Shown: positions 26,701 through 38,439 of the stretch, piece after piece
Layout of the letters: each line of letters opens with the position of its first letter
Position numbering within the stretch: position 1 is the first letter of the stretch
Assembly (NCBI GenBank): GCA_963965975.1
Contig: OZ014413.1
Location: forward strand, 4,412,001-4,476,000
Direction of reading: 5' to 3'
Source of the DNA: Xestospongia bergquistia
Lineage: Eukaryota > Porifera > Demospongiae > Haplosclerida > Petrosiidae
DNA: 64,000 bases
Notes under the pieces: generated by a model
Seen by the model: only the letters and a program-made list of their open reading frames with translations
What the model was told of the DNA's origin: nothing
Database searches by the model: none
Position numbers and translations under genes: made by a program

Positions 26701-29700
26701 GCTTAGTTTAAAGGACTCTATGGGACTAACAAAATAAAATGTTATTAACAGTTCAGTAAGTTGGTTTGCATTAACACTCTAAAGTTTTCAAATTAAAGAC
26801 TTTAGAAGGTTTAGACTATTGAGTGAAGTTAACTATGTAAACAGCTCAGTCTAAAGGACTCCATGGGACTAACAAAATAAACTGTTATTAACAGTTTAGT
26901 AAGTTTGTTTGCATTAACACTCTAAAGTCTTTAAATTAAAGACTTTAGGAGGTTTTGACTATTGAGTGAAGTTAATAAAGCAAACAGCTCAGTCTAAAGG
27001 ACTCTATGGGACTTACTAAATAAACTGTTATTAACAGTTTAGTAAGTTTGTTTGCATTAACACTCTGAAGTCTTTAAATTGCAGACTTCAGAAGTTTTAG
27101 ACTATTGACTGAAGTTAACAAGGTAAACAGCTCAGTCTAATGGACTTTATGGGTCTAACTAAACGAACTGTTATTAACAGTTTAGTAAGTTGGTTTGCAT
27201 TAACACTCTAAAGTCTTTAAATTAAAGACTTTAGAAGGTTTAGACTATTGAGTGAAGTTAACTAAGTAAACAGTTCAGTCTAAAGGACTCCAAGGGACTA
27301 ACTAAATAAACTGTTATTAACAGTTTAGTAAGTTTGTTTGCATTAACACTCTAATGTCCTTAAATTAAAGACTTTAGAAGGTTTAGACTGTTGAGTGAAG
27401 TTAACTAAGTAAACAGCTCAGTCTAAAGGACTCCATGGGACTAACTAAATAAACTGTTATTAACAGTTTAGTAAGTTTGTTTGCATTAACACACTAAAGT
27501 CCTTAAATTAAAGACTTTAGAAGGTTTAGACTATTGAGTGAAGTTAATAAAGTAAACAGCTGAGTCTAAAGGACTCTATGGGATTAACTAAATAAAATGT
27601 TATTAAAAGTTTACTAAGTTGGTTTGCATTAACACTCTGAAGTCCTTAAATTAAAGACTTTAGAAGGTTTAGACTATTTAGTGAAGTTAACTAAGTAAAC
27701 ATCTCAGTCTAAAGGACTCCATGGGACTAACTAAATAAACTGTTATTAACAGTTTAGTAACTTGGTTTGCATTAACAGTCTAAAGTCTTTAAATTAAAGA
27801 CTTTAGAAAGTTTAGACTATTGAGTGAAGTTAACTAAGTAAACAGCTCAGTCTAAAGGACTCCATGGGACTAACTAAATGAACTGTTATTAACAGTTTAG
27901 TAACTTGGTTTGCATTAACACTCTAAAGTCTTTAAATTAAAGACTTTAGAAGGTTTAGACTATTGATTGAAGTTAACAAAGTAAACAGCTCAGTCTAATG
28001 GACTTTATGGGACTAACTAAATGAACTGTTATTAACAGTTTAGTAAGTTTGTTTCCATTAACACTCTAAAGTCTTTAAATTAAAGACTTTAGACGGTTTA
28101 GACTATTGATGGAAGTTAATAAAGTAAACAGCTCAGTCTAAAGGACTCTATGGGACTAACTATATAAACTGTTATTAACAGTTTGGTAAGTTGTTTTCCA
28201 TTAACACTCTAAAGTCCTTAAATTAAAGACTTTAGAAGGTTAAGACTACTGAGTGAAGTTAATAAAGTAAACAGCTCAGTTTAAAGGACTCTATGGGACT
28301 AACTAAATAAACTGTTATTAACAGTTTAGTATGTTGGTTTCATTAACACTCTAAAGTCTTTAAATTAAAGACTTTAGAAGGTTTAGACTATTGAGTGAAG
28401 TTAATAAAGTAAACAGCTCAGTCTAAAGGATTCTATGGGACTAACTAAATAAACTGTTATTAACAGTTTAGTATGTTGGTTTGCATTAACACTCTAAAGT
28501 GTTTAAATTAAAGACTTTAGAAGATTTGGACTATTGAGTGAAGTTAATAAAGTAAACAGCTCAGTCTAAAGGACTCCATGGGACTAACTAGATGAACTGT
28601 TATTAACAGTTTAGTAAGTTAGTTTGCATTAACACTCTAAAGTCTTTAAATTAAAGACTTTAGAAGTTTTAGACTATTGAGTGAAGTTAACTAAGTAAAC
28701 AGCTCAGTCTAAAGGACTCCATGGGTCTAACTACATAAACTGTTATTAACAGTTTACTAAGTTTGTTTGCATTAACACTCTAAAGTCTTTTAATTAAAGA
28801 CTTTAGAAGGTTTAGACTATTGAGTGAAGTTAACTAAGTAAACAGCTAAGTCTAAAGGACTCCATGGGACTAACAAAATAAACTGTTATTAACAGTGTAG
28901 TAAGATGGTTTGCATTAACACTCTAAAGTCTTTAAATTAAAGACTTTAGAAGGTTTAGACTACTGAGTGAAGTTAATAAGTTAAACAGCTCAGTCTAAAG
29001 GACACTATGGGACTTACTAAATAAACTGTTATTAACAGTTTAGTAAGTTGGTTTGCATTTACACTCTAAAGTCTTTAAATTAAAGACTTTAGAAGGTTTA
29101 GACTATTGAGTGAAGTTAATAAAGTAAACAGCTCAGTCTAAAGGACTCTATGGGACTAACTAAATAAACTGTTATTAACAGTTTAGTAAGTTGGTTTGCC
29201 TTAACACTCTAAAGTCTTTAAATTAAAGACTTTAGAAGGTTTAGACTATTGATTGAAGTTAACAATGTTAACAGCTCAGTCTAATGGACTTTATGGGACT
29301 AACTAAATGAACTGTTATTAACAGTTTAGTAAGTTGGTTTGCATTAACACTCTAAAGTCTTTAAATTAAAGACTTTAGAAGGTTTAGACTATTGAGTGAA
29401 TTTAATAAAGTAAACAGCTCAGTCTAAAGGACTCTATGGGACTAACTAAATAAAATGTTATTAACAGTTTAGTAAGTTTGTTTGCATAAACACTCTAAAG
29501 TGTTTAAATTAAAGACTTTAGAAGGTTTAGACTATTGAGTGAAGTTAATAAAGTAAACAGCTTCGTTTAAAGGACTCTATGGGACAAACTAAATAAACTG
29601 TTATTAACAGTTTAGTATGTTGGTTTGCATTAACACTCTAGAGTCTTTAAATTAAAGACTTTAGAAGGTCTAGACTAATGAGTGAAGTTAATAAAGTAAA

Positions 29701-30300
29701 CAGCTCAGTCTAAAGGACTCTATGGGACTAACTAAATAAACTGTTGTGGACAGTTTAGTATGTTTGTTTGCATTAACACTCTACAGTCTTTAAATTAAAG
29801 ACTTTAGAAGGTTTACACTATTCATTGAAGTTAATACAGTAAAAAGCTCAGTCTAAATGACTTTATTGGACTAACTAAATGCACCGTTATTAACAGTTTA
29901 GTAAGTTGGTTTGCATTAACACTCTAAAGTCTTTAAATTAAAGACTTTAGAAGGTTTAGACTATTGAGTGAAGTTAATAAGGAAACAGCTTAGTTTAAAG
30001 GGCTCTATTGGACTAACTAAATAAACTGTTATTAACAGTTTAGTATGTTTTTTTGCATTAACACTCTATAGTGTTTAAATTAAAGACTTTAGAAGGTTTA
30101 GACTATTGAGTGAAGTTAATAAAGTAAACAGCTTAGTTTAAAGGACTCTGCGGGACTAACTAAATAAACTGTTATTAACAGTTTAGTATGTTGGTTTGCA
30201 TTAACACTCTAAAGTCTTTAAATTAAAGACTTTAGAAGGTTTAGACTATTGAGTGAAGTTAATAAAGTAAAGAGCTCAGTCTAAAGGACACTACGGGACT

Positions 30301-30586
30301 AACTAAATAAAATGTTATTAACAGTTTAGGAAGTTGGTTTGCCTTAACACTCTAAAGTCTTTAAATTAAAGACTTTAGAAGGTTTAGACTATTGAGTGAA
30401 GTCAATAAAGTAAACAGCTTAGTTTAAAGGACTCTGTGGGACTAACTAAATAAAATGTTATTAACAGTTTAGGAAGTTGGTTTGCCTTAACACTCTAAAG
30501 TCTTTAAATTAAAGACTTTAGAAGGTTTAGACTATTGAGTGAAGTCAATAAAGTAAACAGCTTAGTTTAAAGGACTCTATGGGACT
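30301..30586 (+). repeat. near-identical adjacent monomer pair
   Basis: Two neighbouring monomers share AAAATGTTATTAACAG, AGGAAGTTGGTTTGCC and GAAGTCAATAAAG. The AGGAAG mark is at 30328 and 30471, exactly one monomer apart. This looks like a recent single-monomer duplication. Confidence 0.75.
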
Positions 30587-33500
30587 GAATAAATGAACAG
30601 TTATTAACAGTTTAGTAAGTTGGTTTGCCTTAACACTCTAAAGTCTTTAAATTAAAGACTTTAGAATGTTTAGACTATTGATTGAAGTTAATAAAGTAAA
30701 CAGCTTAGTTTAAAGGACTCTATGGGACTAACTAAATAAACTGTTATTAACAGTTTAGTAAGTTGGTTTGCATTAACACTCTAAAGTCTTTAAATTAAAG
30801 ACTATAGAAGGTTTAGACTATTGAGTGAAGTTAATAAAGTAAACAGCTTAGTTTAAAGGACTCTATGGGACTAACTAAATAAACTTTTATAAAAAGTTTA
30901 GTATGTTGGTTTGCATTAACACTCTAAAGTGTGTAAATTAAAGACTTTAGAAGGTTTAGACTATTGAGTGAAGTTAATAAAGTAAACAGCTTAGTTTAAA
31001 GGACTCTATGAGACTAACTAAATAAACTGTTATTAACAGTTTAGTAACTTGGTTTGCCTTACACTCTAAAGTCTTTAAATTGAAGACTTTAGAAGGTTTA
31101 GCCTATTGAGTGAAGTTAATAATGTAAACAGCTTAGTTTAAAGGACTCTATGGGACTAACTAAATAAACTGTTATTAACAGTTTAGTAAGTTCGTTTGCA
31201 TTAACACTCTAATGTCTTTAAATTAAAGACTATAGAAGGTTTAGACTATTGAGTGAAGTTAATAAAGTGAACAGCTTAGTTTAAAGGACTCTATTGGAAT
31301 AACTAAATAAAGTGTTATTAACAATTTGGTATGTCGGTTTGCATTAACACTCAAAAGTGTTTAAATTAAAGACTTTAGAAGGTTTAGACAATTGAGTGAA
31401 GTTAATAAAGTAAACAGCTCAGTCTAAAGGACTCTATGGGACTAAAGAAAAAAACTGTTATTAACAGTTTAGTATGTTGGTTTCATTAGCGCTCTAAAGT
31501 CTTTAAATTAAAGACTTTAGAAGGTTTAGACTATTGAGTGAAGTTAATAAGGTAAACTGCTTAGTTTAAAGGACTCTATGGGACTAACTAAATAAACTGT
31601 TATTAACAGTTTAGTATGTTGGTTTGCATTAACATTCTGAAGTCTTTAAATTAAAGACTTTAGAAGGTGTAGACTATTGAGTGAAGTTAATAAAGTAAAC
31701 AGCTCAGTCTAAAGGACTCTATGGGACTAACTAAATAAAATGTTATTAACAGTTTAGTATGTTGGTTTGCATTAACACTCTAAAGTCTTTAAATTAAAGA
31801 CTTTAGAAGGTTTAGAATATTGAGTGAAGTTAATAAAGTAAAAAGCTCAGTCTAAAGGACTCCGTGGGACTAACTAAATGAACTGTTATTAACAGTTTAG
31901 TAAGTTGGTTTGCATTAACACTCTAAAGTCCTTAAATTAAAGACTTTAGAAGGTTTAGACTATTGAGTGAAGTTAATAAAGTAAACAGCTCAGTCTAAAG
32001 GACTCTATGGGACTAACTAAATAAAATGTTATTAACAGTTTAGTATGTTTGTTTGCATTAACACTCTAAAGTGTTTAAATTAAAGACTTTAGAAGGTTTA
32101 GACTATTGAGTGAAGTTAATAAAGTAAACAGCTCAGTCTAAAGGACTCCATGGGACTAACTCAATGAACTTTATTAACAGTTTAGTAAGTTGGTTTGCAT
32201 TAACACTCTAAAGTCTTTTAATTAAAGACTTTAAAAGGTTTAGACTATTGAGTGAAGTTAACTAAGTAAACAGCTCAGTCTAAAGGACTCCATGGGACTA
32301 ACTAAATAAACTGTTATTAACAGTTTAGTAAGTTGGTTTACATTAACACTCTAAAGTCTTTAAATTAAAGACTTTAGAAGGTTTAGACTATTGAGTGATG
32401 TTAATAAAGTAAACAGCTAAGTCTAAAGGACTCTATGGGACTAAATAAATAAACTGTTATTAACAGTTTAGTACGTTGGTTGCATTAACACTCTAAAGTC
32501 TTTAAATTAAAGACTTTAGAAGGTTTAGACTATTGAGTGAAGTTAATAAAGTAAACAGCTTAGTTTAAAGGACTCTATGGGACTAACTAAATAAACTGTT
32601 ATTAACAGTTTAGTATGTTGGTTTGCATTAACACTGTAAAGTCTTTAAATTAAAGACTTTAGAAGGTTTAGACTATTGAGTGAAGTTAATGAAGTAAACA
32701 GCTCAGTCTAAAGGATTCTATGTGACTAACTAAATAAAATGTTATTAACAGTTTAGTATGTTGGTTTGCATTAACACTCTAAAGTCTTTAAATTAAAGGC
32801 TTTAGAATGTTTAGAATGATGAGTGAAGTTAATAAAGTAAAGAGCTCAGTATAAAGGACTCCATGGGACTAACTAAATGAACTGTTATTAACAGTTTAGT
32901 ATGTTGGTTTGCATTAACACTCTAAAGTCCTTACATTAAAGACTTTAGAAGGTTTAGACTATTGAGTGAAGTTAATAAAGTAAACAGCTCAGTCTAAAGG
33001 ACTCTACGGGACTAACTAAATAAAATGTTTCAAACAGTTTAGTATGTTGGTTTGCATTAACACTCTAAAGTCTTTAAATTAAAGACTTTAGAAGGTTTAG
33101 ACTATTGAGTGAAGTTAATAAAGTGAACAGCTCAGTCTAAAGGACTCCATGGGACTAACTAAATGAACTTTATTAACAGTTTAGTAAGTTGGTTTGCATT
33201 AACACTCTAAAGTCTTTAAATTAAAGACTTTAGAAGGTTTAGACTATTGAGTGAAGTTAACTAAGTAAACAGCTCAGTCTGAAGGACTCCATGGGACTAA
33301 CTAAATAAACTCTTATTAACAGTTTAGTAAGTTTGTTTGCATTAACACTCTAAGGTGTTTAAATTAAAGACTTTAGAAGGTTTAGACTATTGAGGGAAGT
33401 TAACTAAGTAAACAGCACAGTCTAAAGGACTCCATGGGACTAACTAAATAAACTGTTATTAACAGTTTAGTAAGTTGGTTTGCATTAACACTCTAAAGTT

Positions 33501-34019
33501 TTTAAATTAAAGACTTTAGAAGGTTTAGACTATTGAGTGAAGTTAATAAAGTAAACAGCTCAGTCTAAAGGCTCTATGGGACTTACTAAATAAACTGTTA
33601 TTAACAGTTTAGTAAGTTGGTTTCCATTAACACTCTGAAGTCTTTAAATTAAAGACTTTAGAAGGTTTAGACTATTGAGTGAAGTTAATAAAGTAAACAG
33701 CTCAGTCTAAAGGACTCTATGGGACTAACTAAATAAACTGTTATTAACAGTTTAGTAAGTTGGTTTGCCTTAACACTCTAAAGTCTTTAAATTAAAGACT
33801 TTAGAAGGTTTAGACTATTGAGTGAAGTTAACAAAGTAAACAGCTCAGTCTAATGGACTTTATGGGACTAACTAAACGAACTGTTATTAACAGATGAGTA
33901 AGTTGGTTTGCATTAACACTCTAAAGTCTTTAAATTAAAGACTTTAGAAGGTTTAGACTATTGATTGAAGTTAATAAAGTAAACAGCACAGTCTATAGGA
34001 CTCTATGGGACTAACTAAA

Positions 34020-34040
34020 TAAACTGTTATTAACAGTTTA
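34020..34040. repeat. dyad I: 21-bp palindrome with single-base centre (monomer 23-43)
   Basis: The arm TAAACTGTTA is followed by one T and then its exact reverse complement TAACAGTTTA. The same dyad recurs in nearly every monomer. Substitutions are common in the left arm (GTTA to TTTA, CTTA, GCTA; CTG to ATG or CAG) and visibly rarer in the right arm. The centre of the dyad contains TTAA, the target used by the transposon at 46608. It could form a hairpin or cruciform, or act as a dimeric protein site; neither can be tested from sequence alone. Confidence 0.9.
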
Positions 34041-34094
34041 GTAAGTTGGTTTGCATTAACACTCTAAAGGCTTTAAATTAAAGACTTTAGAAGG

Positions 34095-34140
34095 TTTAGA
34101 CTATTGAGTGAAGTTAATAAAGTAAACAGCTCAGTCTAAA
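34095..34140. repeat. dyad III: interrupted inverted repeat (monomer 98-143)
   Basis: TTTAGACT at the left pairs with AGTCTAAA at the right end of the monomer, 30 bases apart. Inside, GAG pairs with CTC once a three-base ATT bulge is allowed, giving an 11-bp interrupted stem with a loop of about 21 bases. The subfamily B changes (GAG to AAG, CAGTCT to CATTCT) weaken this stem, so it is less conserved than dyads I and II. Confidence 0.7.
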
Positions 34141-37100
34141 GGACTCTATGGGACTAACTAAATAAACTGTTATTAACAGTTTAGTAAGTTGGTTTGCATT
34201 AACACTCTACAGTCTTTAAATTAAAGACTTTAGAAGGTTTAAACTATTGATTGAAGTTAATAGAGTAAAGAGCTCAGTCTAAAGAACTTTATTGGACTAA
34301 CTAAATGAACTGTTATTAACAGTTTAGTAAGTTGGTTTGCATTAACACTCTGAAGTCCTTAAATTAAAGACTTTAGAAGGTTTAGACTATAGATTGAAGT
34401 TAACAAAGTAAACAGCTCAGTCTAATGGACAATATGGCACTAACTAAATAAACTGTTATTAACACTTTAGTTAGTTGGTTTGCCTTAACACTCTAAAGTC
34501 TTTAAATTACAGACTTTAGAAGGTTTAGACTATTTATTGAAGTTAACAAAGTAAACAGATCAGTATAAAGGACTCTGTGTGACTGACTATATAAACTGTT
34601 ATTAACAGTTTAGTAGGTTCGTTTGCATTAACACTCTAAAGTCTTAAAATTAAAGACTCTAGAAGGTTTAGACTATTGATTGAAGTTAACAAAGTAAACA
34701 GCTCAGTCTAATGGACTCTATGGGACTAACTGAATGAACTTTTATTAACAATTTAGTAAGTTGGTTTGCATTAACACTCTAAAGTCTTTAAGTTAAAGAC
34801 CTTAGAAGATTTAGACTATTGATTGCAGTTAAAAAAGTAAGCAGATCAGTCTAAAGGACTCTATGGGACTAACTAAATCAACTGTTATTAACAGCTTAGT
34901 AAGTTGGTTTACATTAACACTCTAAAGTCTTTAAATTAAAGACTTTAGAAGGTTTAGACTATTGAGTGAAGTTAATAAAGTAAATAGCTCAGTCTAAAGG
35001 ACACTATGGGACTAACTAAATAAACTCTTATTAACAGTTCATTAAGTTGGTTTGCATTAACACTCTAAAGTCTTTAAATTAAAGTCTTTAGAAGGCATCG
35101 ATTATTGAGTGAAGTTAATAAAATAAACAGCTCAGTCTAAAGGACTCTATGGGTCTAAGTAAATAAACTGTTATTAACTGTTTAGTAAGTTGGTTTGCAT
35201 TAACACTCTAAAGTCTTTAAATTAACGACTTTAGAAGGTTTAGACGATTGAGTCATGTTAATAAAGTAAACACCTCAGTCTAAGTGACTCTATGGGACTA
35301 ACTAAATGAACTGTTATTAACAGTTTAGTAAGTTGGTTTGCATTAACACTCTAAAGTCTTTAAATTAAAGACTTTAGAAGGTTTAGACTATTGAGTGAAG
35401 TTAATAAAGTAAACAGCTCAGTCTAAACGACTCTATGGGACTAACTAGATAAACTGTTATTAACAGTTTAGTAAGTTTGTTTGCATTAACACTCTAAAGT
35501 CTTTAAATTAAAGACTTTAGAAGGTTTAAACTATTGAGTGAAGTTAACAAAGTAAACAGCTCAGACTAATGGACTCTATGGGACTAACTAAATGAACTTT
35601 TATTAACAGTTTAGTAAGTTGGTTTGCATTAACACCCTAAAGTCTTATATTAAAGGCTTTAGAAGGTTTAGACTATTGAGTGAAGTTAACAAAGTAAACA
35701 GCTCAGTCTAAAGGACTCTATGGGACGAACTAAATGAACGGTTATTAACAGTTTAGTAAGTTTGTTTACATTAACACTATAAAGTCTTTAAATTAAAGAC
35801 TTTAGAATGTTTTGACTATTGAGTGAAGTCAATAAAGTAAACAGCTCAGTCTATAGGACTCTATGGGACTAACTAAATAAACTGTTATTAACACTTTAGT
35901 AAGTTCGTTTGCATTAACACTCTAAAGTCTTTAATTTAAAGATTTTAGAAGGTTTAGACTATTGATTGAAGTTAACAAAGTAAACAGCTCAGTCTAATGG
36001 ACTCTATGGGACTAACTAAATGAACTGTTATTAACATTTTAGTAAGTTGGTTTGCATTAACACTCTAAAGTCTTTAAATTGAAGACTTTAGAAGGTTTAA
36101 ACTATTGAGTGAAGTTAATAAAGTAAACAGCTCAGTCTAAAGGACTCTGTGGGACTAAATAATTAAACAGTTATTAACAGTTTAGTAAGTTCGTTTGCAT
36201 TAACTCTCTAAAGTCTTTAAATTAAAGACTTTAGAAGGTTTAGACTATTGAGTGAAGTTAATAAAGTAAACAGCTCAGTCTAAAGGAATCTATGGGACTA
36301 ACAAAATAAACTGTTATTAACAGTTTAGTAATTTGGTTTGCATTAACACTCTAAAGTCTTTAAATTTAAGACTTTAGAAGGTGTAGACTATTGGGTTATG
36401 TTAATAAAGTAAACAGCTCAGTCTAATGGACTCTATGGGACTAACTAAATAAACTGCTATTAACAGTTTAGTAAGTTGGTTTGCATTAACACTCTAAAGT
36501 CTTTAAATTAAAGGCTTTAGAAGGTTTAGACTATTGATTAAAGTTAATAAAGTAAACAGCTCAGTCTAATGGACTCTATGGGACTAACTAAATAAACTGT
36601 TATTAACAATTTAATAAGTTGGTTTGCATTAACACTCTAAAGTCTTTAAATTAAAGACTTTAGAAGGTTTAGACTATTGAGTGAAGTTAATAAAGTAAAC
36701 AGCCCAGACTAAAGGACTCTATGGGACTAACTAAATAAACTGCTATTAACAGTTTAGTAAGTTTGTTTGTATGAACACTCTAAAGTCTTCAAATTAAAGA
36801 CTTTAGAAGGTTTAGACTATTGAGTGAAGTTAATAAGGTAAACAGCTCAGTCTAAAGGACTCTATGGGACTAACTAAATAAACTGTTATTAACAGTTTAG
36901 TAAGTTGGTTTGCCTTAACACTCTAAAGTCTTTAAATTAAAGACTTTAGAAGGTTTAGACTATTGATTGAAGTTAACAAAGTAAACCACTCAGTCTAATG
37001 GAATCAATGGGACTAACTAAATGAGCTGTTATTAACAGTTTAGTAAGTTGGTTTGCATTAACACTCTAAAGCCTTTAAATTAAAGACTTTAGAAGGATTA

Positions 37101-37493
37101 GACTATTGAGTGAAGTTAACTAAGTAAACAGCTCAGTCCAATGGACTCTACGGGACTAACTAAATAAACTTTTATTAACAGTTTAGTAAGTTGGTTTGCA
37201 TTAACACTCTAATGTCTTTAATTTAAAGACTTTAGAAGGTTTAGACTATTAAGTGAATTTTATAAGGTAAACTGCTCACTCTAAAGGACTCTGTGGGACT
37301 AACTAAATAAACTGCTATTAACAGTTTAGTAAGTTGGTTTGCATTAACACTCTGAACTCTTTAAACTAAAGACTTTAGAAGGTTTAGACTATTGAGTGAA
37401 GTTAATAAAGTAAACAGCTCAGTCTAAAGGACTCTATGGGACTGACTAAGTAAACTGCTATTAACAGTTTAGTAAGTTGGTTTGCATTAACAC

Positions 37494-37522
37494 TCTAAAG
37501 TCTTTAAATTAAAGACTTTAGA
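37494..37522. repeat. dyad II: 29-bp palindrome with single-base centre (monomer 66-94)
   Basis: The 14-base arm TCTAAAGTCTTTAA is followed by a single A and its exact reverse complement TTAAAGACTTTAGA. This is the longest symmetry in the monomer and the most uniform part of the array by eye. It contains TTTAAA, so a DraI site occurs in most monomers. A perfect odd-length palindrome repeated several hundred times is a strong candidate for hairpin extrusion or for a conserved dimeric protein site. Confidence 0.92.
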
Positions 37523-37636
37523 AGGTTTAGACTATTGAGTGAAGTTAATAAAGTAAACAGCTCAGTCTAAAGGACTTTATTGGACTAACTAAATAAAATG
37601 TTATTAACAGTTTAGTAAGTTGCTTTGCATTAACAC

Positions 37637-37665
37637 TCTAAAGTCTTTAATTTAAAGACTTTAGA
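37637..37665. repeat. dyad II with flipped centre (subfamily B type)
   Basis: The two 14-base arms are the same as in the common form, but the single centre base, at 37651, is T instead of A. Because the arms are perfect reverse complements, this form equals the common form read from the opposite strand. The change could therefore be a point mutation or an inversion of the hairpin stem. It recurs in monomers that also carry the TAAGTAAATTTTATAAAG and CTGCTCATTCTAAAGG variants, which define subfamily B. Confidence 0.88.
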
Positions 37666-38439
37666 AGGTTTAGACTATTAAGTAAATTTATAAAGTAAAC
37701 TGCTCATTCTAAAGGACTCTGTTGGACTAACTTAATAAACTGCTATTAACAGTTTAGTAAGTTTGTTTACATTAACACTCTAAAGTCTTTAAATTAAAGA
37801 CTTTAGAAGGTTTAGACTATTGAGTGAAGTTAATAAAGTAAAGAGCTCAGTCTAAAGGACTCTATGGGACTAACTAAATAAACTGTTATTAACAGTTTAG
37901 TAAGTTGGTTTGCATTAACACTCTAAAGTCTTTAAATTAAAGACTTTAGAAGGTTAGACTATTGATTGAAGTTAACAAAGTCAACAGCTCAGTCTAATGG
38001 ACTCTATGGGTTAACTAAATGAACTGTTATTAACACTTTAGTAAGTTGGTTTGCATTAACACTCTAAAGTCTTTAAATTAGAGACTTTAGAAGGTTTAGA
38101 CTATTGAGTGAAGTTAATAAAGTAAACAGCTCAGTCTTAAGGACTCTATGGGACTAACTAAATAAACTGTTATTAACAGTTTAGTAAATTGGTTTGCCTA
38201 ACACTATAAAGTCTTTAAATTAAAGACTTTAGAAGGTTAAGACTATTTATTGAAGTTAACAAAGCAAACAGCTCAGTTTAATGGACTCTGTGGGACTAAC
38301 TAAATGAACTGTTATTAACAGTTTAGTAAGTTGGTTTGCATTAACACTCTAAAGTCTTTAAATTAAAGACTTTAGAAGGTTTAAACTATTGACTGAAGTC
38401 AACAAAGTAAACAGCTCAGCGTAATGGACTCTATGGGAC

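Larger units (their letters stand above)
33998..34140 (+). repeat. representative satellite monomer (one base from my consensus)
   Basis: This 143-bp copy matches the eye-made consensus except for a G at 34070, where most copies have T. It is given as the reference unit for the monomer coordinates used in other entries (monomer base 1 = 33998). Dyad I lies at 34020-34040, dyad II at 34063-34091 (one arm mismatch here because of 34070), and dyad III at 34095-34140. The next monomer starts at 34141. The length is close to the DNA wrapped on one nucleosome core, a common property of satellites that may favour regular nucleosome phasing; that is inference. Confidence 0.9.
23750..34400 (+). repeat. 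satellite zone 3: mostly monomeric, CCATGG-variant rich
   Basis: Long-range order is weaker here. Many monomers read GGACTCCATGGGAC with GAAGTTAACTAAG (for example near 23856, 25286, 26290, 27720, 28720, 32290 and 33430), alternating with TCTATGGG and TTAATAAAG types. The CCATGG form is also common near 3.1-3.9 and 12.7-13.9 kb but scarce after 34.4 kb, so it marks a regional subfamily. No gene or insertion is seen. Confidence 0.75.
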
